A DNA stretch of 35,943 bases. Origin: DAOTUB01 sp034437455. Lineage in GTDB: Bacteria > Chloroflexota > Anaerolineae > B4-G1. Numbering within the stretch: the stretch's first letter is position 1; every line of letters starts with the position of its first letter. The position numbers and the translations under genes were made by a program. The stretch spans positions 1 to 35,943 of the forward strand of contig DAOTUB010000389.1 of NCBI GenBank assembly GCA_034437455.1. Reading direction: 5' to 3'. The notes below the pieces were generated by a model. It was given only the letters and a program-made list of their open reading frames with translations. It searched no databases and was not told the origin of the DNA. Below, in pieces: positions 15,595 through 22,546 of this stretch.

Positions 15595-16548
15595 TTATTC
15601 TCCGGTCTCCTCTACCCCCAAAATCGCGTTGACCTCTGCCAACTCCTCAGCGGTGAGCGTCCAGTCAGCCGCTTTGACGTTGCTCAACACGTGTTCCAGT
15701 TTCGTCGCCCCAGAGATCACGGAGCAGACCTGGGATTGGGCCAGCAACCAGGCTTGGGCCAGTTCGTTCATCCCTCGATCTCGCGCCTCGGCCCAGGACG
15801 TTAGCTGTTCGAGCTTGTCGTAATTGGCGTCGGTCATGTATTGCTGTACGTAACTGCTCGTCTCGCCGCGCGACCCTGGTGGAGGCGGTTCCCCGCGCTT
15901 GTACTTGCCGGTCAAAAAGCCGCCCGCCAGCGGGAAATAGGGCACAAAGCCCACGTTGTGAGCGCGGCAGTATGGCAGCACCTCCCGTTCCACGTCCCGC
16001 TCCAGCATGTGGTAATGGGATTGGAGCGCCACGAATGGCGTCCAGCCGCGCACCTCGGCCAGCAGGTTGGCGTGCGCCAACTGCCACGAAGCGAACGCCG
16101 ACCCTCCCACGTAGCGCACCTTGCCCACACGGATCAGATCGTCCAGCGTCCGCAGCGTCTCTTCAATCGGCGTGTTTTCGTCCCAGCGATGCACATAGTA
16201 TAGGTCAATGTGGTCGCTTTGCAAGCGGCGCAGGCTTGCCTCGACGGCATTCATGATGTGGTACCGGGATGCGCCGCGATCGTTGGGGCCGTCGCCCACG
16301 GGGAAATAGAACTTGGTCGCCAGGACGAACTTGTCCCAACGTCCTTTCAGCGCCTTACCCAAAGTCTCCTCGGATCTGCCCTCGGTGTAGGAGTTCGACG
16401 TATCCACAAAGTTGATGCCCAGGTCCACAGCGGCGTCAATGATGCTGTTGACCTCCTTCTGGGATAGCGCGTCCGAGCCAAAACGATTCGTGCCCAGCCC
16501 GATCGCTGAAACGCGCACACCAGAGTTGCCCAGTTGACGGTATTCCAT
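15595..16548 (-). CDS. Aldo/keto reductase
   Basis: 317 residues forming a complete NADPH-dependent (beta/alpha)8 reductase. The catalytic tetrad reads as Asp49 in VDTSN, Tyr54 in NSYTEGRSE, Lys79 in LATKF and His120 in YYVHRWD. The C-terminal cofactor end SVISGATKLEHV is present. The family reduces aldehydes and ketones to alcohols or oxidises sugars; the substrate is not predictable. GGAGG lies 5 bases before the ATG inside the end of the decarboxylase gene, and only one base separates the genes, so coupling is likely. An aldehyde from the amine pathway upstream is a plausible substrate, which is inference. Confidence 0.93.
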   Translation of the reverse strand: MEYRQLGNSGVRVSAIGLGTNRFGSDALSQKEVNSIIDAAVDLGINFVDTSNSYTEGRSEETLGKALKGRWDKFVLATKFYFPVGDGPNDRGASRYHIMNAVEASLRRLQSDHIDLYYVHRWDENTPIEETLRTLDDLIRVGKVRYVGGSAFASWQLAHANLLAEVRGWTPFVALQSHYHMLERDVEREVLPYCRAHNVGFVPYFPLAGGFLTGKYKRGEPPPPGSRGETSSYVQQYMTDANYDKLEQLTSWAEARDRGMNELAQAWLLAQSQVCSVISGATKLEHVLSNVKAADWTLTAEELAEVNAILGVEETGE

Positions 16549-16549
16549 T

Positions 16550-17995
16550 TTAACCTCCAGATTCCAACGCTGCGGCTGTCTCCTGGATCTGCTTCCAGGC
16601 CCGCGACACGTGATGGGCCTCGGTAAAGATCTGGCCGACGCAGAACCGGAGCGTCAGTTGATCGTTCAAGCGTGCGTGGGTCAGGTACAGATCGCCGCTC
16701 TGGTTCAGACGATCCAGCAGTTTCTGATTGATCTCGTCCCCGCCCCGATGGCGGAAGCAGACTAGGTTCAGAGGCGCTGGCGCGGTCATCTCGAACCGGT
16801 CGTCCGCCTCTACCCACGAGGCGAACTCCTGAGCCAGTTCCACGTGGCGCCGCACGTGGTAGCGGAGACCCTCCACCCCATAGTGGCGGATGACGAACCA
16901 GAGCTTGAGCGAGCGGAAACGCCGCCCCAGCGGAATCTGCCAGTCGCGGTAGTCGATGACGGCGCCCGATTCGGTGGCCTGATTGCGCAGGTACTCGGGC
17001 AGGATGCTCAGAGTATTGATCAACGCCTCCCGGTTGGCCACGTAGAGACAGCTACAGTCGATGTTGGTGAACATCCACTTGTGGGGATTGAAGCAGTAGC
17101 TATCGGCCAGCTCCAGGCCATCCTGGATGTAGCGGAACTCGGGGCAGAGCGCGGCTGTGCCGCACATCGCCGCGTCCACGTGCAACCAGATCTCCTCCTC
17201 GCGGCAGATCTGGCCGATCTCGCGCAGGGGATCGAGCGCGTTCGAGGCCGTGGTCCCCACGGTAGCGCAGACGAAGCAGGGGGTCAGGCCCGCCTCTCGG
17301 TCCTGCTCGATCTGCCGGACGAGGACGTCGGGGCGCATGGCGAACTGTTCGTCCACCTCGATGGCGCGAAAGTTTCTCTCTCCCAATCCCGCGATCCGGA
17401 CGGCTTTCTCGATGGAGGAGTGCGTCTGCGTGGAAGCGTAGGCGACGAGGGTGCCATCACAACCGCGCTCGTTGCTGGCATAGTCGGTGGCGCGCTCGCG
17501 GGCTGCCAGAAGAGCGCAAAGCCCACTGCTGGAGGCGGAATCCTGGATAACCCCTCCACCGCTCCCCGTTGATTTGAATTTTTTCGGCAGGTCCAGCATA
17601 TCCGCGAGCCAGTCCAGCACGTGGGTTTCCAATTCGGTGCAGGCCGGACTCGTCGCCCACAACATCCCCTGGACCCCCAGGCCGGCTGAGAGCAACTCTC
17701 CCAGGATCGATGGCCCCGATATATTGCCCGGAAAGAAAGCAAAGAAATTGGGCGATTGCCAATGGGTCAACCCAGGGAGAATCAACACCTCCATGTCCTT
17801 GAGCATGGCCTCAAAATTTTCGCCGTGGGTGGGAGGTTCCGAGGGAAGCGAGGCGCGGATCTGTCCCGGCTCTACTTGCGACAGCACCGGCAGCGACTCG
17901 ACGCGCTGGTAATAATCGGCGATCCAATCTATCACGGCGCGGCCATAGCGCCGGAACTCTTCCGAGGTCATGTGAAAGCTTTTTTCTGTGGGCAT
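16550..17995 (-). CDS. Group II PLP-dependent decarboxylase, aromatic L-amino acid decarboxylase type
   Basis: 481 residues, the usual length of the family. It has HWQSPNFFAFFPGN (about 78-91) and SPACTELE (116-123), the cofactor-stacking His192, LHVDAAMCG with Asp274 and the PLP lysine Lys306 in CFNPHKWM. The mobile loop DYRDWQIPLGRRFRSLK is close to animal and plant aromatic amino acid decarboxylases, and its Tyr349 is the residue associated with decarboxylation over oxidative deamination. It should release CO2 from Trp, Tyr, Phe or a related amino acid to give an amine; which one is not determined. The start is 3 bases after the Ntn-hydrolase-like stop, within the same probable operon. Confidence 0.92.
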   Translation of the reverse strand: MPTEKSFHMTSEEFRRYGRAVIDWIADYYQRVESLPVLSQVEPGQIRASLPSEPPTHGENFEAMLKDMEVLILPGLTHWQSPNFFAFFPGNISGPSILGELLSAGLGVQGMLWATSPACTELETHVLDWLADMLDLPKKFKSTGSGGGVIQDSASSSGLCALLAARERATDYASNERGCDGTLVAYASTQTHSSIEKAVRIAGLGERNFRAIEVDEQFAMRPDVLVRQIEQDREAGLTPCFVCATVGTTASNALDPLREIGQICREEEIWLHVDAAMCGTAALCPEFRYIQDGLELADSYCFNPHKWMFTNIDCSCLYVANREALINTLSILPEYLRNQATESGAVIDYRDWQIPLGRRFRSLKLWFVIRHYGVEGLRYHVRRHVELAQEFASWVEADDRFEMTAPAPLNLVCFRHRGGDEINQKLLDRLNQSGDLYLTHARLNDQLTLRFCVGQIFTEAHHVSRAWKQIQETAAALESGG

Positions 17996-17998
17996 AGT

Positions 17999-18748
17999 TT
18001 ATTCCTGGAACAATTGGGTGGTCTGATAATCGTTTTCGCAAGGGAACCCTATCGACACGGACCAACCGACGTAATCCCCCCGAATCTGTATGATGTGGCT
18101 GCTCTCCGTCCCGCCGCCGTCCTGGCGGTGATTGCAGATCGACAGTTCGCCCTTTTCCGGCACGTGCGAGCGGAGCATGCTTTTGAGCGCGCCGATGTGA
18201 GACACGTTCTTTATCATTCTGCTCGCCGTCTCCAGACGGGTCGCCGAGCTTAACGCACGCGCTTTTGGCTTTTCCGGCTCGTGCGAGATGAGCGAGAAAT
18301 CGTTGGTGATGACGAAATCCGTTTCAACCGTCTGGATCTCGAACGTCTCCTTGAACACCTCCACGAGATAGGTCCACTCCGGCGACGCGACCAGGATGCG
18401 TCCTCCCTGCACGACGTTGTGCTGCATAAAATTGTTTACGATCCTGGGAACGTCTTGGTGTTCTTGCGCTTCGTCGACGATCCGTTCGCATAGGATGTCA
18501 TAGGTCACGTCTGGCGTCGAGACAATGTGCGTGTTCGCCACGCAGATTTTGTGCCGATTGACGCCAATCGCTATGCCTTCCAGCTCTCCTGTCTTGAGGT
18601 TCGCGCCTTTCAGGGCGTGAATTTCGGATGTGGATTGGAAGACGGTGATCCGATTGGTCACGTATCTCTCTTCCAGATCCCGATTCTTGAAGAACAGGAT
18701 TCCGCCAGGGATGTGAATTACGCCGACGGTGCATTCTTGTGCTTGCAT
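17999..18748 (-). CDS. Ntn-hydrolase-like protein (C45/acyltransferase-like)
   Basis: 249 residues. The N-terminal MQAQECTVGVIHIPGG with Cys6 followed by FFKNRDLE (about 19-26) resembles peptidase family C45 and linear-amide Ntn hydrolases, in which a Cys becomes the N-terminal nucleophile after removal of a short leader and an N-R-D motif follows. Later blocks GVNRHKICVANTH, VITNDF, SSATRLETASRM and ESSHIIQI fit the same fold. If right, it hydrolyses or transfers an amide-bound acyl group. There is no signal peptide. A dedicated promoter lies upstream and AAAAGGAG is 7 bases from the ATG. The assignment is by motif pattern only and could be wrong in detail. Confidence 0.6.
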   Translation of the reverse strand: MQAQECTVGVIHIPGGILFFKNRDLEERYVTNRITVFQSTSEIHALKGANLKTGELEGIAIGVNRHKICVANTHIVSTPDVTYDILCERIVDEAQEHQDVPRIVNNFMQHNVVQGGRILVASPEWTYLVEVFKETFEIQTVETDFVITNDFSLISHEPEKPKARALSSATRLETASRMIKNVSHIGALKSMLRSHVPEKGELSICNHRQDGGGTESSHIIQIRGDYVGWSVSIGFPCENDYQTTQLFQE

Positions 18749-18785
18749 GTCATTGCTCCTTTTGGGGGTTCAGTGCTGTGCCTGC

Positions 18786-18814
18786 ATTATATCCCAACGG
18801 GGATACTTCCACAA
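18786..18814 (-). promoter_or_regulatory. Sigma70-like promoter for the Ntn-hydrolase/decarboxylase/AKR unit
   Basis: On the minus strand TTGTGG (18814-18809), 17 bases, TATAAT (18791-18786); start predicted near 18779, giving a leader of about 30 bases before the ATG at 18748. It lets these genes be made separately from the nitrilase. Confidence 0.65.
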
Positions 18815-18835
18815 ATGCGCAATGCCTATCGCCAT

Positions 18836-19834
18836 CTACTCGCTCTGAGATTTGAAAGTCACATTCGACTGAGGCTGATCGTCCACCTCCAGGTGAAAAA
18901 CGTCGGGACGCGAGTAATGGCCTTGAGTATCGAGAAAGAGGTGACCCTCGGCGATGCGTCCCAACTCTATTTCGGCGTAGATGATGCAAGCCTCGTCGCA
19001 AACTGGGCCTTTGAGATACTCAGAATTGGGAGCAATGATCGCGCTTCCTCCCCTCAAGATCAAATCCTCTTTCTCTCCAGGCATCGCTTCCAAAAGCTCA
19101 AGCGCCGAACTATCCGGCTGGCCCAGGGAATGGAATCCTTCGATGGCCTCTCCCCGGCTCAGGATGCAGCCCGCGGCGATCACAAAGCACTGGCCTTCAA
19201 AAGCGTAATGCCTGCTGGCGAGATGGTGCAACTCTTTCACATAGGGCCATTGCGCGATGTGGACGGTTTCGCGCTTGGCGTGCATGGCAGCCCGCGCCAG
19301 TGGCATCCAATGCTCCCAGCAGATCAGGCCTCCCAGGACGCCGTATTCGGTGTTCAGCACGCTCAACGTGCTTCCATCCCCTCGCCCCCAAACCAACCGC
19401 TCGGTGTAGGTAGGGAGCAGCTTGCGGTGGAATTGGAACTCTTTCCCATTTCTGGCGATGTAGATCATCGTGTTGTATAGCGTGCCTCCCAGCCGTTCGT
19501 GGGCGCCCATGATGACGTACGTGCCGGTTTTCCCGGCGACGGCGAGCAATCTCTCTAGATGCTTGCCGGGGATGGTGACAGAATTTTCGACTAACAGTCG
19601 GTACAGTGCCTTGGCTGGGGGATAGTCCCACAGCGCGGCATTGGGCGAAAAATCGAGCCAGACAGGATAGCCGGGTAGCCAGGTTTCGGGAAAGGCGATC
19701 ACGTTCGCCCCTTGACCGGCCGCTTGCTCCACGAGGGCGCAGGCTTTTTCCACGCTCTCTTCGATGTTCAGAAACACCGGCGGCTGTTGGATCACGGCTA
19801 CTTGGAAGGGAGTGGTTGTGTTGGGTGGATTCAT
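18836..19834 (-). CDS. Nitrilase (carbon-nitrogen hydrolase, true nitrilase branch)
   Basis: 332 residues. The catalytic triad is Glu50 in FPETWLPGYPVW, Lys138 in FHRKLLPTYTERLVW and Cys172 in GLICWEHWMPLA. The forms FPETWLPGYP and CWEHWMP are those of true nitrilases (EC 3.5.5.1), which convert nitriles directly to acids and ammonia, in contrast to amidases of the superfamily. It is cytosolic, and such enzymes often form spiral oligomers. GAGG about 8 bases upstream is a modest ribosome binding site. Its promoter is divergent from that of the threonine aldolase and overlapped by a palindrome that could be an operator. The natural nitrile is unknown. Confidence 0.92.
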   Translation of the reverse strand: MNPPNTTTPFQVAVIQQPPVFLNIEESVEKACALVEQAAGQGANVIAFPETWLPGYPVWLDFSPNAALWDYPPAKALYRLLVENSVTIPGKHLERLLAVAGKTGTYVIMGAHERLGGTLYNTMIYIARNGKEFQFHRKLLPTYTERLVWGRGDGSTLSVLNTEYGVLGGLICWEHWMPLARAAMHAKRETVHIAQWPYVKELHHLASRHYAFEGQCFVIAAGCILSRGEAIEGFHSLGQPDSSALELLEAMPGEKEDLILRGGSAIIAPNSEYLKGPVCDEACIIYAEIELGRIAEGHLFLDTQGHYSRPDVFHLEVDDQPQSNVTFKSQSE

Positions 19835-19855
19835 ATCGGTCGCCTCACTTGAAGG

Positions 19856-19885
19856 AATCAGATCGAGCAGTCGTTCGATCTGATT
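19856..19885. promoter_or_regulatory. Perfect 11-bp inverted repeat over the nitrilase start site (candidate operator)
   Basis: AATCAGATCGA (19856-19866) and TCGATCTGATT (19875-19885) flank an eight-base spacer. The right arm overlaps the last three bases of the nitrilase -10 box and the dyad covers the predicted start and first 20 transcribed bases, a position typical of a repressor operator. It could alternatively fold as a hairpin at the 5' end of the nitrilase mRNA. No regulator gene is adjacent. Confidence 0.55.
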
Positions 19886-19910
19886 ATAGGCGATGCGGTG
19901 AGAGAGTCAA
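19883..19910 (-). promoter_or_regulatory. Near-consensus promoter for the nitrilase gene
   Basis: On the minus strand TTGACT (19910-19905), a 16-base spacer, TATAAT (19888-19883), with start expected near 19876 and a leader of about 40 bases. Confidence 0.72.
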
Positions 19911-19920
19911 GCGAGACATG

Positions 19921-19948
19921 TTGACTGGATCGGAAGAAGGACTATAAT
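19921..19948 (+). promoter_or_regulatory. Near-consensus promoter for the threonine aldolase gene
   Basis: TTGACT (19921-19926), a 16-base spacer and TATAAT (19943-19948); start expected near 19955, leaving about 16 bases before the ATG with AGGAGG in between. The two divergent -35 boxes have the same hexamer and are 10 bases apart. Confidence 0.75.
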
Positions 19949-19970
19949 CTGCGTACAATAGGAGGTGAAC

Positions 19971-21005
19971 ATGAAGATCGTTGATCTACGTAGCGACACG
20001 GTGACTCATCCGACGCCGGCGATGCGGGAGGCGATGTACACGGCAGAGGTGGGCGACGACGTTTTTGGGGACGATCCCACCGTCGACCGGCTGGAGGAGA
20101 TGGCGGCGGAACGACTGGGGAAGGAGGCGGCGCTGTTCGTCGCCAGCGGCACGATGGGGAACCTGGTGGCGCTCCTCACTCACTGCGGGCGGGGCGACGA
20201 GGTCATCCTGGGGGATTGTGCTCACATATTTCTCAACGAGCAAGGTGGGATGGCGGCGCTGGGCGGCATCACCCCGCGACCGATCCCCAACCAGCCCGAC
20301 GGTACGCTGCGACTGGAGGATATTGTGGGAGCAATCCGGGGGGATGATCCCCACCTGCCCCGCACGCGCTTGGTTTGCTTGGAGAACACACAAAACGTAT
20401 GTAACGGCACACCGCTGACGGCGGAGTACACCGCGCAGGTAGCGCGGCTGGCTCACGATCGTGACTTGCAGGTGCACATGGATGGGGCACGCATCTTTAA
20501 CGCGGCGGCGGCGCTGGAGGTGGACGTGCGGGAGTTGGTGCAAGAGGTGGATTCGGTGATGTTCTGCCTCTCGAAGGGGCTGTGTGCGCCGGTGGGGTCG
20601 CTCGTGTGTGGCAGCGCCGACTTTATCGCCAGGGCGCAGCGAGCGCGAAAGGTCGTGGGCGGTGGGATGCGGCAGGTGGGGATACTGGCGGCGGCGGGCA
20701 TCATCGCCCTGGAGCAAATCGCGGACAGGTTAGCGGAAGATCACGTCCGCGCGAAGCGGCTGGCAGAGAGGTTGGCCGAGATCCCCGGTCTGGGGGTCGC
20801 CCCGGTGACGACGAATATCCTCTACTTCTGGCTGACGGAGGAAGTGTCCAAGACGTCGGAAGAGGTGTGGCAGGCGCTGGCAGATCGCGGGGTGTTGGTG
20901 CTGGGGCGGGGGGGCGTCCGCTTCCGGGCGGTGATGCATTACTGGATCAACGACGAGGATATCGAGCGAACCATTGAGGTGGTGCGGGCAGTGCTTGACA
21001 GTTAG
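19971..21005 (+). CDS. ltaE: Low-specificity L-threonine aldolase
   Basis: 344 residues from the ATG at 19971, 5 bases after AGGAGG; a GTG at 19965 overlaps that site and is rejected as start. The PLP enzyme splits L-threonine or L-allo-threonine to glycine and acetaldehyde. The start DLRSDTVTHPTPAM and GDDVFGDDPTV are characteristic, and Lys202 in FCLSKGLCAPVGS is the PLP lysine. The length is normal. Divergent from the nitrilase and convergent with purA, 32 bases apart, without an obvious terminator between. Confidence 0.93.
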   Translation: MKIVDLRSDTVTHPTPAMREAMYTAEVGDDVFGDDPTVDRLEEMAAERLGKEAALFVASGTMGNLVALLTHCGRGDEVILGDCAHIFLNEQGGMAALGGITPRPIPNQPDGTLRLEDIVGAIRGDDPHLPRTRLVCLENTQNVCNGTPLTAEYTAQVARLAHDRDLQVHMDGARIFNAAAALEVDVRELVQEVDSVMFCLSKGLCAPVGSLVCGSADFIARAQRARKVVGGGMRQVGILAAAGIIALEQIADRLAEDHVRAKRLAERLAEIPGLGVAPVTTNILYFWLTEEVSKTSEEVWQALADRGVLVLGRGGVRFRAVMHYWINDEDIERTIEVVRAVLDS

Positions 21006-21037
21006 AAACCTCCGAGGTCTTGCAGAGCCACGTCTTT

Positions 21038-22324
21038 CTATCGAGTCACTGCCTGTTCTCGCTCTGGGCCGACGCCGATTATCGAGATCCGGGCACTCAC
21101 TTTGTCTTCGATAAACTCCACGTAAGTCTGGGCGGCGGGCGGTAAGTTGCCGAATTTCCTGATCGCGCTGATGTCCTCCGTCCAGCCGTCGAGTTCCTCG
21201 TAGATCGGTTTCCAGCGCGCCAACTCCTCCACGCCAAATTCCGCCGGAAAGTGTTCTGTGCGTGCGCCGTCGTCCCGCTTGTAGGCCACCGCCACCTTGA
21301 GGCGCTTCAGTCCACTCAACACATCCAACTTGGTCAACGCCAGTTCATCCAACCCGTTGATGCGCACGGCGTACCGGAGGATGGCGAGGTCGAGCCAACC
21401 GCAGCGGCGGGGACGGCCGGTAGTAGTTCCAAACTCGTGGCCCACGTCCCGGATTCGGTCGCCGGTCTCGTCCAGTAGCTCGGTGAGGAATGGACCTGCG
21501 CCTACTCGGGTGGTGTAGGCCTTGGCCACTCCCACGACCCGAGACACGTGTTTCGGCCCAAATCCAAGCCCGGTACAGGCGCCGCCGGCAATCGGGGACG
21601 AGCTGGTGACGAATGGATAGCTCCCATGATCGAGGTCCAGCAGCAAACCCTGCGCGCCCTCGCAGAGCACGATTTTCCCGGATTCTAGTGCTTCCCCGAC
21701 CAGGGCTGAGCCATCGACAATGTGAGGAGCGAGTCGTTGAGCATAGGTATAATACTCGGCAGCGGCCTGCTCCTGCGAGAGCGGCTCCGAGTCGTACCGC
21801 TCCTGCAAGCGGCGATTGTGCGCTCGAACCCCCTCGGCCACGCGCTCGGCGAACTGTTCGGCGTTGACCATATCACCGACGCGCAGATTGACGCGAGATG
21901 CCTTATCGGCATAGGCGGGGCCGATCCCTCGCCTCGTCGTGCCAATAGCGCTTTGCCCCCAGGCTTCCTCTCGCGCTCCATCGAGAGCGCGGTGCGTGGG
22001 CAGGATGATGTGGGTGGCTGCGCTCAGTTTCAGATGCGATGGCCCCGCATCTACGCCGAGCGCGGCCAATTCGTCCATCTCGGCGATCAGTTGCTTGGGG
22101 TTGAGGACCACTCCCGCGCCGATGAGGCAGGTGAGATCGGGGTAGAGAATACCCGAGGGCACCAGGTGCAACTTGAGCGTGTGCCCTTGGGCGATTACCG
22201 TGTGCCCGGCGTTGTCGCCGCCGTTGAAACGAGCGACTAGCTGAGCCTCGCGTGCCAGCTCATCTACTATGCGTCCCTTTCCTTCGTCGCCCCACTGGGC
22301 GCCTACCACAATGATTGCAGGCAT
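21038..22324 (-). CDS. purA: Adenylosuccinate synthetase
   Basis: 428 residues, full length. The enzyme joins IMP and aspartate with GTP hydrolysis in the first step from IMP to AMP. The N-terminal GAQWGDEGKGRIVDELA is the phosphate-binding loop with catalytic Asp, followed by FNGGDNAGHT; further on are GTTRRGIGPAY, the nucleotide-binding EGAQG and the C-terminal guanine-recognition region SGLKRLKVAVAY. AAGGAG lies 8 bases before the ATG. The gene has a good divergent promoter and a structured leader shared in space with the rpoC promoter region. Confidence 0.97.
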   Translation of the reverse strand: MPAIIVVGAQWGDEGKGRIVDELAREAQLVARFNGGDNAGHTVIAQGHTLKLHLVPSGILYPDLTCLIGAGVVLNPKQLIAEMDELAALGVDAGPSHLKLSAATHIILPTHRALDGAREEAWGQSAIGTTRRGIGPAYADKASRVNLRVGDMVNAEQFAERVAEGVRAHNRRLQERYDSEPLSQEQAAAEYYTYAQRLAPHIVDGSALVGEALESGKIVLCEGAQGLLLDLDHGSYPFVTSSSPIAGGACTGLGFGPKHVSRVVGVAKAYTTRVGAGPFLTELLDETGDRIRDVGHEFGTTTGRPRRCGWLDLAILRYAVRINGLDELALTKLDVLSGLKRLKVAVAYKRDDGARTEHFPAEFGVEELARWKPIYEELDGWTEDISAIRKFGNLPPAAQTYVEFIEDKVSARISIIGVGPEREQAVTR

Positions 22325-22359
22325 TCTACTTTCTCCTTAAATTTCTTTCTGACACAAGC

Positions 22360-22394
22360 AAAGCGGTGCAGGGAAACCGCACCGCTTTCCCTGC
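22360..22394 (-). promoter_or_regulatory. purA leader with two mutually exclusive hairpins
   Basis: Two perfect stems share bases: AAAGCGGTGC (22360-22369) with GCACCGCTTT (22379-22388), and GCAGGGAAA (22368-22376) with TTTCCCTGC (22386-22394). The predicted transcript begins near 22390, so the 10-bp stem is favoured if transcription starts there. No T-run follows. It may protect the 5' end or regulate purA; no purine riboswitch core is recognised. Confidence 0.5.
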
Positions 22395-22396
22395 TA

Positions 22397-22425
22397 ATCA
22401 TACCCGAAAATGAGCCAGGCGTCAA
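22397..22425 (-). promoter_or_regulatory. purA promoter
   Basis: On the minus strand TTGACG (22425-22420), 17 bases, TATGAT (22402-22397). Its -35 box is one base from the -35 box of the rpoC promoter on the other strand. Confidence 0.7.
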
Positions 22426-22426
22426 C

Positions 22427-22454
22427 TTGACAGAACAAGAAAAGCCGTTATAAT
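22427..22454 (+). promoter_or_regulatory. rpoC promoter
   Basis: Consensus TTGACA (22427-22432), a 16-base spacer and consensus TATAAT (22449-22454). Start expected at about 22460-22461, giving a leader of about 86 bases. Its strength suits an RNA polymerase subunit gene standing apart from rpoB. Confidence 0.82.
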
Positions 22455-22475
22455 GTGCCATGAAGATTATTTGAT

Positions 22476-22517
22476 GAAGCGCTGAGCGAGAGGTTCTCCA
22501 GCGCTTCTTTTGCGCTG
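22476..22517 (+). promoter_or_regulatory. Terminator-like hairpin in the rpoC leader (candidate attenuator)
   Basis: GAAGCGCTG (22476-22484) pairs perfectly with CAGCGCTTC (22499-22507), with an inner GAGA/TCTC stem, followed by TTTT (22508-22511). The 3' arm can instead pair with GCGCTG (22512-22517). It lies about 15 bases after the predicted start, so it belongs to the rpoC leader. Two tiny overlapping frames, ATG at 22460 (four codons) and ATG at 22475 (three codons), precede or enter the stem. Confidence 0.5.
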
Positions 22518-22546
22518 TGTTTCAAGTTCCCCAGGCAGGGAGGATG

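Noticed and set aside
18527..19480. 317-codon plus-strand frame opposite the nitrilase
   Set aside because: Antisense shadow crossing two genes and their promoter; no family features.
16550..19834. Auxin (indole-3-acetate) pathway
   Set aside because: The enzyme families would permit parts of it, but no substrate-specific residue supports it, so only the general cluster is reported.
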